DNA of 21,257 bases, from assembly GCA_964557545.1 (NCBI GenBank), contig CAZLAK010000027.1, forward strand, positions 1-21,257, given 5' to 3'. Below are positions 13,627 to 20,727 of this stretch, piece after piece. Source of the DNA: CAZLAK01 sp964557545 (GTDB lineage Bacteria > Bacillota > Desulfotomaculia > Desulfotomaculales > Pelotomaculaceae). The translations under genes and the position numbers were made by a program. Each line of letters starts with the position of its first letter. Positions within the stretch are counted from its first letter, which is position 1. Under the pieces are notes generated by a model that was given only the letters and a program-made list of their open reading frames with translations, ran no database searches and was not told the DNA's origin.

Positions 13627-15543
13627 TCAGGCCTTGGTTTTTATCTCTTTTATTAACATTTCCAAAAAGGACTCCAGCGGCATGGAGCCGAGGTCTCCTC
13701 TTTGGCGGTGGCGCACCGCCACACTTCCGCTCTCCGCTTCTCTGTCTCCCACTACCAGCATGTAAGGCACCTTCTGAGCTTGAGCTTCCCGAATCTTGTA
13801 GCCCACTTTTTCGTTGCGCGCGTCCAGCTCTACCCGCACGCCTTCCTGTTCCAATGTTTCGGCCACCAGCCGGGAATAGGCGTGGTGGCGGTCGGTAATG
13901 GGCAGCACCCTCACCTGCACGGGTGCCAGCCACGCCGGAAAGGCGCCCGCAAAGTGTTCGGTCAGTATGCCGATAAATCTCTCGATGCTGCCGAATACGA
14001 CCCGGTGGAGCATTACCGGCCGGTGTTTTTGGCCGTCCTCGCCGATGTAAGTTAAGTCAAATTTTTCGGGCATCAAAAAGTCCAGCTGTATGGTGCCGCA
14101 CTGCCACGTGCGGCCGAGGCAGTCCTGCAGGTGAAAGTCTATTTTGGGCCCGTAAAAGGCCCCGTCGCCCTCGTTAATCCGGTAATCAATGCCTTTTTCT
14201 TCCAGGGCTTCTTTGAGGGCATTTGTGGCCAGTTCCCAGATTTCATCTGAACCCATAGCTTTTTCCGGCTTGGTGGACAGCTCCACCCGGTAGGGAAAGC
14301 CAAAGACCCGGTAAAAATCGTCCACCAAATCGATAACGCCGATAATTTCTTCTTTTACCTGGGAGGGGAGCATAAAAATGTGGGCGTCGTCCTGGGTAAA
14401 ACAGCGGACGCGCATCAAGCCGTGCAGCACGCCCGACAGTTCGTGCCTGTGCACAAGGCCCAACTCGGCCAGCCTGACGGGCAGATCCCGGTAGCTGTGC
14501 AGTTTGCTCTTGTAAATAAGAATGCTTCCCGGGCAGTTCATGGGTTTAACGGCAAAATCCACATCATCTATGCGGGTAAAGTACATGTTTTCCCGGTAGT
14601 GATCCCAGTGGCCGGACCTTTCCCAAAGAGAGCGGTTTAAAATAATAGGTGTGCGGATTTCTTTATAGCCGCGCTTTTTGTGCTCTTCCCGCCAGAAAGC
14701 TTCCAGTTCGTTGCGCAGCACCATCCCTTTGGGGTGGAAAAAGGGAAAGCCGGGCCCCTCTTCCTGGATGCTGAACAGGTCCAGCTCAGCCCCCAGCTTG
14801 CGGTGATCCCTTTTCTTGGCCTCTTCCATCCTGGCCAGGTAATCGTCCAGCATCGACTTTTTGGGAAAGGAAGTCCCGTAGATGCGCTGCAGCATTTTGT
14901 TTTTCTCGCTGCCGCGCCAGTAGGCCCCCGCCACGCTCAAAAGCTTCACGCAGGCAATCCGGCCGGTTGAAGGGACGTGGGGGCCGGCGCAAAGGTCTAT
15001 AAACTCTCCCTGGCGGTAACAGGAGATAGTTACATCCGGCGGCAGCTCCTCAACCAATTCGACCTTGTAACTCTGGCCGGCGTTTTTAAATAAATCTAAT
15101 GCCTCGGCTCGGGAAACTTCTATGCGCTCAATAGGGAGGTCGGCCTTTATAATCCTTTGCATCTCTTCTTCTATTTTTACCAGGTCATCCGGTGAAAAAG
15201 GCTGCGGCACATCAAAATCGTAGTAAAAACCTTCGGCAATGGCCGGGCCGATGGCCAGCTTGGCCTGGGGGTAAAGCCGCATCACCGCCTGGGCCAGTAT
15301 GTGGGCGGTGCTGTGCCGGTACACCTGCGCGCCCTCTTCATCTTCAAAAGTTAAAAAGCGAACCTTGGCTGGGCCCGCAAGACGAACAGAAAGGTCAACC
15401 ACCTGCCCGTCTAAACTGGCCGCCAGGGCATCTTTATAAAGGCGCGGCCCGATGCTCTGCGCCACTTCCGCCAGTGTGGTTCCCAAAGGGTACTCCCGGA
15501 CCGCACCGTCTGGGAAAGTAACCTCTGCCATTTTATCACTCAC
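13627..15543 (-). CDS. thrS: Threonyl-tRNA synthetase
   Basis: Class II synthetase charging tRNA-Thr. Domains in order: TGS (EVTFPDGAVREYPLGTT, first 65 residues), the editing domain with HSTAHILAQAVM (HxxxH) and LCAGPHVPSTG (CxxxH), the catalytic core with the zinc cysteine in MNCPGSILIYKS, motif 2 around LVHRHELSGVLHGLMRVRCF and QDDAHIF, motif 3 near VMLHRVVFGSIERFIGIL, and the anticodon-binding domain with PVQVRVLPITDRH. The start is placed at GTG 15541-15543 because AAAGGAG sits nine bases upstream; the longer ATG frame to 15588 would contain that ribosome binding site. This gives 638 aa, normal for ThrRS. Controlled by the upstream T-box. Confidence 0.97.
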   Translation of the reverse strand: MSDKMAEVTFPDGAVREYPLGTTLAEVAQSIGPRLYKDALAASLDGQVVDLSVRLAGPAKVRFLTFEDEEGAQVYRHSTAHILAQAVMRLYPQAKLAIGPAIAEGFYYDFDVPQPFSPDDLVKIEEEMQRIIKADLPIERIEVSRAEALDLFKNAGQSYKVELVEELPPDVTISCYRQGEFIDLCAGPHVPSTGRIACVKLLSVAGAYWRGSEKNKMLQRIYGTSFPKKSMLDDYLARMEEAKKRDHRKLGAELDLFSIQEEGPGFPFFHPKGMVLRNELEAFWREEHKKRGYKEIRTPIILNRSLWERSGHWDHYRENMYFTRIDDVDFAVKPMNCPGSILIYKSKLHSYRDLPVRLAELGLVHRHELSGVLHGLMRVRCFTQDDAHIFMLPSQVKEEIIGVIDLVDDFYRVFGFPYRVELSTKPEKAMGSDEIWELATNALKEALEEKGIDYRINEGDGAFYGPKIDFHLQDCLGRTWQCGTIQLDFLMPEKFDLTYIGEDGQKHRPVMLHRVVFGSIERFIGILTEHFAGAFPAWLAPVQVRVLPITDRHHAYSRLVAETLEQEGVRVELDARNEKVGYKIREAQAQKVPYMLVVGDREAESGSVAVRHRQRGDLGSMPLESFLEMLIKEIKTKA

Positions 15544-15595
15544 TGTAAAACACTCCTTTGACATACCCTGCAAATTTAATGCCTGCACGCGCCGG

Positions 15596-15872
15596 CAAAA
15601 AACATAAAGCCCGGTCCCCTACCCAGGGACGGGCCCAAACCCGCGGTTCCACCCTGCTTAAGGGGGGCATAAAAAATAACCCCCTTCACTCAAACAACAG
15701 GTTAACGGCTGCTGCCGGCACGGCCTACTTTTTAGGTTTCAGCCTGCGACTCCGGGGCGGTTTTCGGAAAACGCCTGAACCTTAAAGGTGCTCTCAGCCC
15801 GCGGCACCTTCTCTCTTTTAAGGAAAAGCGCACCTAATCTTCCCCTTCACCGTCTTTGGGCGCTTTGCTTTA
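15596..15872 (-). ncRNA. T-box leader for thrS (specifier ACC, Thr)
   Basis: Minus-strand Stem I starts with GACGGTGAAGGGGAAGATTAGG and closes with GCCCCGGAGTC; the specifier ACC (Thr) is at 15761-15759 just before it. The T-box core AAGCAGGGTGGAACCGCGG (15659-15641) matches the canonical sequence. The terminator pairs GCCCG-TCCC with GGGA-C-CGGGC (15634-15609), followed by TTTATGTTTTTT. The leader fills the gap between the thrS start and its promoter. It explains the nearly 350-bp non-coding stretch. Confidence 0.95.
15609..15634 (-). terminator. T-box attenuator terminator of thrS
   Basis: GC-rich stem of nine pairs with one bulged C and a loop of TGGGTAG type, followed by a T-rich tail (interrupted T-run to 15596). 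Its 5' arm TCCC is the partner of the T-box GGG in the antiterminator. Confidence 0.85.
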
Positions 15873-15878
15873 TGAAGA

Positions 15879-15907
15879 ATTATATTGGCTGCACCCTTTC
15901 TTGTCAA
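15879..15907 (-). promoter_or_regulatory. Promoter of thrS
   Basis: Perfect TTGACA (15907-15902), 17-bp spacer, perfect TATAAT (15884-15879). Transcription would start near 15872 at the beginning of the T-box. It is back to back with the fix operon promoter, 65 bp away. Confidence 0.95.
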
Positions 15908-15952
15908 CAACCAAACCCCAAGGGAGGGGACACCCAGCCTTTGTACTAATAG

Positions 15953-15979
15953 TTTGTTAGCAAAAAATTTGTTGACAAA
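15953..15979. promoter_or_regulatory. Two TTTGTTnnCAAA palindromes: candidate MarR operator
   Basis: TTTGTTAGCAAA (15953-15964) and TTTGTTGACAAA (15968-15979) are both near-palindromes of the form TTTGTTnnCAAA, 15 bp apart. The second covers the -35 hexamer of the acyl-CoA dehydrogenase promoter. The first belongs to a 17-bp stretch (15953-15969) repeated exactly in marR. A repressor bound here would block RNA polymerase. Binding by the MarR protein at the end of the window is inferred. Confidence 0.5.
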
Positions 15980-16001
15980 GTATATTGTGTGTATTTAAAA
16001 T
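15972..16001 (+). promoter_or_regulatory. Promoter of acyl-CoA dehydrogenase-fixABCX operon
   Basis: Perfect TTGACA (15972-15977), 18-bp spacer, TAAAAT (15996-16001; five of six). The leader to the ATG is about 90 nt and includes an imperfect hairpin near 16031-16055 (TGCC...GGCA). Confidence 0.7.
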
Positions 16002-16098
16002 TTGAACTAAAAATAGGGATTTAAAAGTCATTGCCTGCTGCTAAAAGCACCGGCATGGACGGAAAGCTCAGAAAACAAAATTTAAGGTGGTGAGTAAT

Positions 16099-17238
16099 AT
16101 GAATTTTAGGCTAACCGAAGAGCAAGAAATAGTGCGCGCCAACGTAAGAGAATTTTGCCAGAAATACGTAGAGCCTATAGCCGATAAAGTAGACCAGGAA
16201 GCATACTTTCCCATGGAGAACATCAAGAAGTTAGCCGAACAAGAGTGGACCGGCATACCTTATCCCGTAGAATACGGCGGTGCCGGGTCAGATTATTTGA
16301 CCTACATCATTGTAGTAGAAGAATTATCCCGTGCCTGCGCCACCACTGGGTTTACCCTGGAGTGCCACACCTCGTTAGCCAGCTATCCCATATACAAATT
16401 CGGCACTGAAGAGCAGAAACAAAAATGGCTGGTACCCTTGTGCAAAGGCGAGATACTGGGGTCATTCGCCCTGACTGAGCCCGGCGCTGGCACTGACGCA
16501 GGGGCAATCAGCACCACCGCCGTGCTTGATGGAGACGAGTACGTGCTAAACGGCACCAAGATGTTTATTTCCAACTCTCCTGTTGCCGGCGTATTCATCA
16601 TTTTTGCCATGACTGACAAGAGTAAAGGTACAAGAGGTTTAAGCGCTTTTATTGTCCCTGGCGGCAACCCCGGGCTTAAAGTGGGTGAACATCTTAACAA
16701 AATGGGTATACGGGGTTCACTTACAGCAGAAGTAGTGTTAAAAGACTGCCGCATACCCAAAGAGAACCTGTTAGGCAAAGAAGGTGAAGGTTTTAAGATA
16801 GCCATGATGACCCTAGACGGCGGCAGGATTGGCATAGCCGCCCAGGCGGTGGGCATAGCCCAGGCCGCCTTAGACGAATCCATCAAGTACTCTAAAGAAA
16901 GAGTGCAGTTCGGCAAACCCATCAGTTCCTTCCAGGCCATCCAGTGGATGATTGCCAACATGGCCACAGAAGTAGAAGCCGCCAGGCTTTTGACCTACTA
17001 CGCCGCCTGGCGCTATGACCAGGGGTTGCCTTACAGTAAGGAAGCAGCTATGGCCAAATTGTTCGCCTCCGAAACCGCAGCCCGGCATACCAACAGGGCA
17101 GTGCAAATACACGGCGGCATAGGGTACATTAAAGGACACAAAGTCGAGCGCCTGTACCGTGACGCCAAGATAACCGAGATCTACGAAGGAACATCTGAAG
17201 TCATGCGGATGGTCATATCCAGGGACTTGCTGCGTTAG
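16099..17238 (+). CDS. Acyl-CoA dehydrogenase, short-chain/butyryl-CoA type
   Basis: FAD enzyme that interconverts acyl-CoA and trans-2-enoyl-CoA, exchanging electrons with an ETF. Seen: N-terminal helical domain (FRLTEEQEIVRANVREF), PYPVEYGGAGSDYLTYI, the FAD/substrate signature FALTEPGAGTDAGAISTTA, the middle beta domain with NKMGIRGSLTAEVVLKDCRIP, ERVQFGKPISSFQAIQWMIA, QIHGGIGYIKGHKVERLYRDAKI, and the catalytic base in IYEGTSEVMR (Glu363), the position used by short-chain and butyryl-CoA dehydrogenases. 379 aa is standard. ATG 16099 has AAGGTGG eight bases upstream. First gene of a five-gene operon with fixABCX. The substrate is unknown: butyryl/crotonyl-, acrylyl- or carnitine-derived CoA esters are all possible. 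Confidence 0.95.
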   Translation: MNFRLTEEQEIVRANVREFCQKYVEPIADKVDQEAYFPMENIKKLAEQEWTGIPYPVEYGGAGSDYLTYIIVVEELSRACATTGFTLECHTSLASYPIYKFGTEEQKQKWLVPLCKGEILGSFALTEPGAGTDAGAISTTAVLDGDEYVLNGTKMFISNSPVAGVFIIFAMTDKSKGTRGLSAFIVPGGNPGLKVGEHLNKMGIRGSLTAEVVLKDCRIPKENLLGKEGEGFKIAMMTLDGGRIGIAAQAVGIAQAALDESIKYSKERVQFGKPISSFQAIQWMIANMATEVEAARLLTYYAAWRYDQGLPYSKEAAMAKLFASETAARHTNRAVQIHGGIGYIKGHKVERLYRDAKITEIYEGTSEVMRMVISRDLLR

Positions 17239-17300
17239 ACAAACAAAGGGCTCTCTTTGTGAAAACTGGCTAAAAGCATAAAAACAAGGGGCGACGGCGT

Positions 17301-18074
17301 ATGCTCAAAATCATAGCTTGTTATAAGTGGGTCATAGACGAAGCAGATATCAAAGTAGATCAGAAAACCCGTGAGCTGATTAAAGACCGGGTTGGCTACA
17401 AGATCAGCGATTATGACCGCAACGCCATAGAAGAAGCCGTACGCTTAAAGGAAACGCACGGCGGGAGCGTAGTGGCTGTGACCGTAGGGCCGCCTTGGGC
17501 CAGGCAAAGTTTAAAAGACGCCTTATCCCGCGGGCCAGATAAAGCCTGGTTTATTAACGATTCAGACTTTGTCGAGCTTGATCCTTCCCAGACCGCCGCC
17601 ATATTGGCCCAAGTCATAAAAGCAAAAGGTGATTACGACCTCATCATCTGCGGCGAAGGCTCAAGCGACCTGTACGCTCAGCAAGTAGGGCCGGCTTTAG
17701 CCCAGCGGCTAGGCATACCATGCGCCACCTACGTCAACAAAATAACCATTGTCGAAGGCAGCAAGAAAGTCATAGCCCAGCGCAAGCTCGACGACGGCTT
17801 AGAAACAGTATCCGTAGAGCTGCCTCTACTCATAACAGTCCTGCCTGACATCAACACTCCCAGGATCCCCAGCCTAAAACAAGTCCTCGGTGCGGCCAAG
17901 AAACCCGTAGAAGAGATTAAAAAGAGCGAACTCGGGCAAGGGTATGAACCCAAGCTAAAGACTCTCAGCATAGTAGGAGCCGCTGTGAAGCGGCGGCAGT
18001 TGAAATACAGCGCGAGCGCAGCCGATATCAAGGCATTTGCAGACGCACTGTTAAAAGAAGGAGCAATAGTTTAA
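17301..18074 (+). CDS. fixA: Electron transfer flavoprotein beta subunit, FixA type
   Basis: Small ETF subunit partnering FixB. Seen: ACYKWVIDEADIKVD at the N-terminus, YDRNAIEEAVRLKE, VTVGPPWARQSLKDALSRGPD, the nucleotide-binding region ICGEGSSDLYAQQVGPALAQ, and LPDINTPRIPSLKQVLGAAKKPV. Several of these are closer to E. coli FixA (DINSPQIPSMK, GSSDLYAQQVG, as I remember it) than to ordinary housekeeping EtfB, where the loop reads like KQAIDDDxxQ. In the Fix/bifurcating ETF group this subunit holds the FAD that splits NADH electrons. 257 aa is typical. ATG with AAGGGG about nine bases upstream; 62 bp after the dehydrogenase, with a small ACAAAG/CTTTGT hairpin in the gap. Confidence 0.93.
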   Translation: MLKIIACYKWVIDEADIKVDQKTRELIKDRVGYKISDYDRNAIEEAVRLKETHGGSVVAVTVGPPWARQSLKDALSRGPDKAWFINDSDFVELDPSQTAAILAQVIKAKGDYDLIICGEGSSDLYAQQVGPALAQRLGIPCATYVNKITIVEGSKKVIAQRKLDDGLETVSVELPLLITVLPDINTPRIPSLKQVLGAAKKPVEEIKKSELGQGYEPKLKTLSIVGAAVKRRQLKYSASAADIKAFADALLKEGAIV

Positions 18075-18089
18075 AGGGTGGTCACAAAA

Positions 18090-19049
18090 ATGACAGGCAT
18101 ATGGATATTTGCAGAGAACCGCGAGCAGACTCTGGAGCTTTTAAGCGCCGCTATTGGCTTGGCAGGCGAACTGGAAGGAGCCAAAGTAGCCGCCTTCTCG
18201 GCCAGCCGAGAACTTGCCGGAGAATACATCAGTCACGGGGCAGACCAAATTTATTTGCTGCCGCCCCTGGAAGACAGTCAGCCCTTAGAAGCATACGTGC
18301 CAGTAATAATAGAAGCCGCCCGCAGCGGCAGTCCCGACATCTTTCTAATAAGCGGCACACAGCGCGGCAAAGAGATAGCTGCCCGCATAGCTGCCGCCCT
18401 TGACACCGGCCTGTGCAGCGGATGCACCGGCCTTAAGCTGGATAAAGAAACCAAACAGCTGGTCATGGAACGCATGATCTACGGCGGCGCGGCCGTGCAG
18501 ACAGTAGTATGCACCAGCCGGCCCCAGATAGCTACTGTGCCCCCCCGGACCTTCGAGCCCAGCCCGGTGCAAGAAGGCAGGCAAGGAGAAATCATCCAGC
18601 TGAGGGGTGGCCAGCCCAGCCCTGTAATCATAGTAAGCAAGACACCCAAAGCAAAAGAAGCAGTAGATATAACCGAAGCTAAGGTGGTGGTCTGCGTCGG
18701 GCGCGGCCTAAAAAAGAAAGAGGACATAAAAATGGCATATGAACTAGCCGATCTATTAGGCGGCGCAGTCGGCTGCTCCCGGCCCGTAGCTGAAGAGCTG
18801 CGGTGGCTGCCCGAAGACGTATACATTGGCATATCGGGCAAGAAAGTCAAACCCAGCCTTTATATCGGGATTGGAGTATCCGGCCAGATCCAGCACATAA
18901 CCGGCATGCGCGACAGCAAAACAGTATTCGCCATCAACTGCGACGAAAATGCCCCCATATTTGAAGCCGCAGACTACGGCATAATCGGCGACCTGTATGA
19001 CGTTGTGCCCAAGCTGATAAAAGAACTGAGAGCAGCTCTAAACAAATAA
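18090..19049 (+). CDS. fixB: Electron transfer flavoprotein alpha subunit, FixB type
   Basis: Large ETF subunit carrying the electron-transfer FAD. The N-terminal half (about 1-190) is the ETF fold; the C-terminal FAD domain shows VCVGRGLKKKEDIKMAYELA, GGAVGCSRPVAEELRWLPED, YIGISGKKVKPSLYIGIGVS, SGQIQHITGM, and DENAPIFEAADYGIIGDLYDVVP. The loop usually written GQTGK in housekeeping EtfA is GISGKKVKP here, as in E. coli FixB. 319 aa. I chose ATG 18090 because AAAGGGTGG (18073-18081) is eight bases upstream; the in-frame GTG at 18078 lies within that ribosome binding site. 15 bp after fixA. Confidence 0.93.
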   Translation: MTGIWIFAENREQTLELLSAAIGLAGELEGAKVAAFSASRELAGEYISHGADQIYLLPPLEDSQPLEAYVPVIIEAARSGSPDIFLISGTQRGKEIAARIAAALDTGLCSGCTGLKLDKETKQLVMERMIYGGAAVQTVVCTSRPQIATVPPRTFEPSPVQEGRQGEIIQLRGGQPSPVIIVSKTPKAKEAVDITEAKVVVCVGRGLKKKEDIKMAYELADLLGGAVGCSRPVAEELRWLPEDVYIGISGKKVKPSLYIGIGVSGQIQHITGMRDSKTVFAINCDENAPIFEAADYGIIGDLYDVVPKLIKELRAALNK

Positions 19050-19069
19050 AACACGTGGGGTTCACAATT

Positions 19070-20362
19070 ATGGAAGAAAAATTTGCAGCCATAGTAATAG
19101 GCGCCGGGCCGGCAGGCAGTACAGCCGCCTACACTCTGGCCAGGGAAGGCCTCGAAGTTCTCCTGCTCGAAAGAGGAACATCTCCCGGATCTAAAAATAT
19201 GTCCGGCGGGCGGATGTACAGCCACGCCCTGAATAGGATCTTTCCGGGTTTTTGGGAAGAAGCCCCCGTAGAAAGGGTAGTAGTTAAAGAGATCATTACT
19301 TTCATGAATCAGGGCCAGAGCGTGTCCCTGAGCATACAGGACTTAAGCTGGACTAAGCCACCCTACCATTCCTTCACACTGCTGCGTTCCGAGTTTGACG
19401 CCTGGCTGGCTGCCAAGGCCGAAGAAGCAGGTGCTGTGCTTGCCTGCGGCGTCCGTGTAGATGACGTGCTAATCGACAAGGGCCGCGTGGTAGGCATAAG
19501 AGCCGGTGAAGACGAGGTGCTCGCCGATGTAGTAATAGCAGCAGACGGTGCAAACTCACTGATAGCTCAGAAAGCAGGCCTCGCCAGGATGTTCTCCCCC
19601 GGCCAGGTAGCCACTGGGGTGAAACAAGTAATCAAGCTGCCTCCAGAAAACATCGGCCAGCGGTTTCAAGTAGACAGCCACTGCGGTGCAGCCCAGCTGT
19701 TCGTAGGCGACTGCACAAAAGGCATGCAAGGCGGCGGGTTTATCTACACCAACAAAAGCACAATTTCCTTAGGGCTAGTAATAAAAGCAGAAGAGCTGCA
19801 AAAAACTCATTACAAAGTAACTGACCTGATAGAAGACTTCAAACTAAACCCCCACATTCAGCCCCTCGTCGAAGGCGGAGAAGTAGTAGAGTACTCCGCC
19901 CATTTGGTGCCAGAAGCCGGAATTTACATGATGCCCCAGCTGTTCGGCGACGGCATCCTGGTAGCAGGCGATGCAGCCGGGTTCGTGCTCAACCTGGGTT
20001 ATACTGTGCGCGGCATGGACTTCGCCATAGCCTCAGGCGAAGCAGCCGCCAAAACAGTGCTGGAAGCCAGAAAAAACAGGGACTTCACAAGACAGGGGTT
20101 AAGCGTATACCTCCAACTGCTCAAAGAGAGCTTTGTGTTAAAAGACCTGGAGTTTTACCGCAACGCACCGCACTTTATGAAGAACCAGCGCTTGTTTAAA
20201 GCTTACCCGGAACTAGCCTGCAGCCTGTTAAGCAAAATGTTCACTGTTGACGGGGCATCGCCGGTGCACCTTATAGGGAAGCTGTTGAACCAGCTTAAAG
20301 AGAGCAAAGTTAGGCTGACCCAACTGGTTGGCGACGGCTGGAAAGGAATGCGAGTCCTGTGA
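19070..20362 (+). CDS. fixC: ETF-quinone oxidoreductase-like flavoprotein FixC
   Basis: FAD protein of the geranylgeranyl-reductase/ETF-QO superfamily that receives electrons from FixAB and is thought to pass them to quinone. Seen: the N-terminal dinucleotide site VIGAGPAGSTAAY with the distal acidic residue in LLLERG, the GG-doublet-like NMSGGRMY, a second FAD motif VVIAADGANS, and GILVAGDAAGFVLNLG. It lacks the C-terminal 4Fe-4S domain of mitochondrial ETF-QO, which FixX supplies as a separate protein. No membrane helix was seen, so any membrane contact would be peripheral. The ATG at 19070 (430 aa) is preferred over the upstream in-frame GTG at 19055, which has no ribosome binding site. 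It overlaps fixX by 4 nt (GTGA). Confidence 0.94.
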   Translation: MEEKFAAIVIGAGPAGSTAAYTLAREGLEVLLLERGTSPGSKNMSGGRMYSHALNRIFPGFWEEAPVERVVVKEIITFMNQGQSVSLSIQDLSWTKPPYHSFTLLRSEFDAWLAAKAEEAGAVLACGVRVDDVLIDKGRVVGIRAGEDEVLADVVIAADGANSLIAQKAGLARMFSPGQVATGVKQVIKLPPENIGQRFQVDSHCGAAQLFVGDCTKGMQGGGFIYTNKSTISLGLVIKAEELQKTHYKVTDLIEDFKLNPHIQPLVEGGEVVEYSAHLVPEAGIYMMPQLFGDGILVAGDAAGFVLNLGYTVRGMDFAIASGEAAAKTVLEARKNRDFTRQGLSVYLQLLKESFVLKDLEFYRNAPHFMKNQRLFKAYPELACSLLSKMFTVDGASPVHLIGKLLNQLKESKVRLTQLVGDGWKGMRVL

Positions 20363-20646
20363 AACGGCTTAGCATAGAACAACTTTTAGCGGTAAACAAG
20401 TTCAATGTTGACGGAGATGAAGCCCATATTACTTTAAATAAGGAAAACTGCGCCTCCTGTACCGGCAAACCCTGCACCTTTGCCTGCCCGGCAGGACTGT
20501 ACACGGTCAAGGAGGGCGGCGAACTGAGCTTTGATTACGCCGGCTGCCTGGAATGCGGTACCTGCAGGGTTGTCTGCCCTGTGGAAGGTGCTTTAACTTG
20601 GGGCTACCCCAGGGGCGGCTTTGGTGTCAGCTTCAGGTACGGGTAG
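20359..20646 (+). CDS. fixX: Ferredoxin-like protein FixX
   Basis: Iron-sulphur partner of FixC. 95 aa with eight cysteines: C31, C34, C39, C43 (CASCTGKPCTFACPAG) and C63, C66, C69, C73 (CLECGTCRVVCP). KFNVD near the N-terminus, CPAGLY, FDYAGCLECGTC and the C-terminal YPRGGFGVSFRYG are typical of FixX. The second group is a textbook CxxCxxCxxxCP 4Fe-4S motif. The first could complete a second cluster; the E. coli protein, as I recall it, has fewer cysteines. GTG start at 20359 overlaps the fixC stop; the ribosome binding site is weak (GGAATG), so translation is probably coupled to fixC. Confidence 0.94.
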   Translation: MKRLSIEQLLAVNKFNVDGDEAHITLNKENCASCTGKPCTFACPAGLYTVKEGGELSFDYAGCLECGTCRVVCPVEGALTWGYPRGGFGVSFRYG

Positions 20647-20686
20647 AAAATAGCTGCCTTAGGCGTTTAAATTTAATGAACCTGGC

Positions 20687-20708
20687 AAAAAGAAACCCTT
20701 ATGGGTTC
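20687..20708 (-). terminator. Terminator of marR
   Basis: On the minus strand GAACCC (20708-20703) pairs with GGGTTTC (20698-20692; one extra T) around a short loop, followed by TTTTT (20691-20687). It lies in the 81-bp gap between the convergent fixX and marR. No separate plus-strand terminator for the fix operon was recognised. Confidence 0.65.
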
Positions 20709-20727
20709 AAAAAATTCTCCGGATGTT

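Noticed and set aside
17240..17262. ACAAAG/CTTTGT hairpin between the dehydrogenase and fixA
   Set aside because: A six-bp stem without a T-run is not a terminator; at most it is an mRNA processing or stability element.
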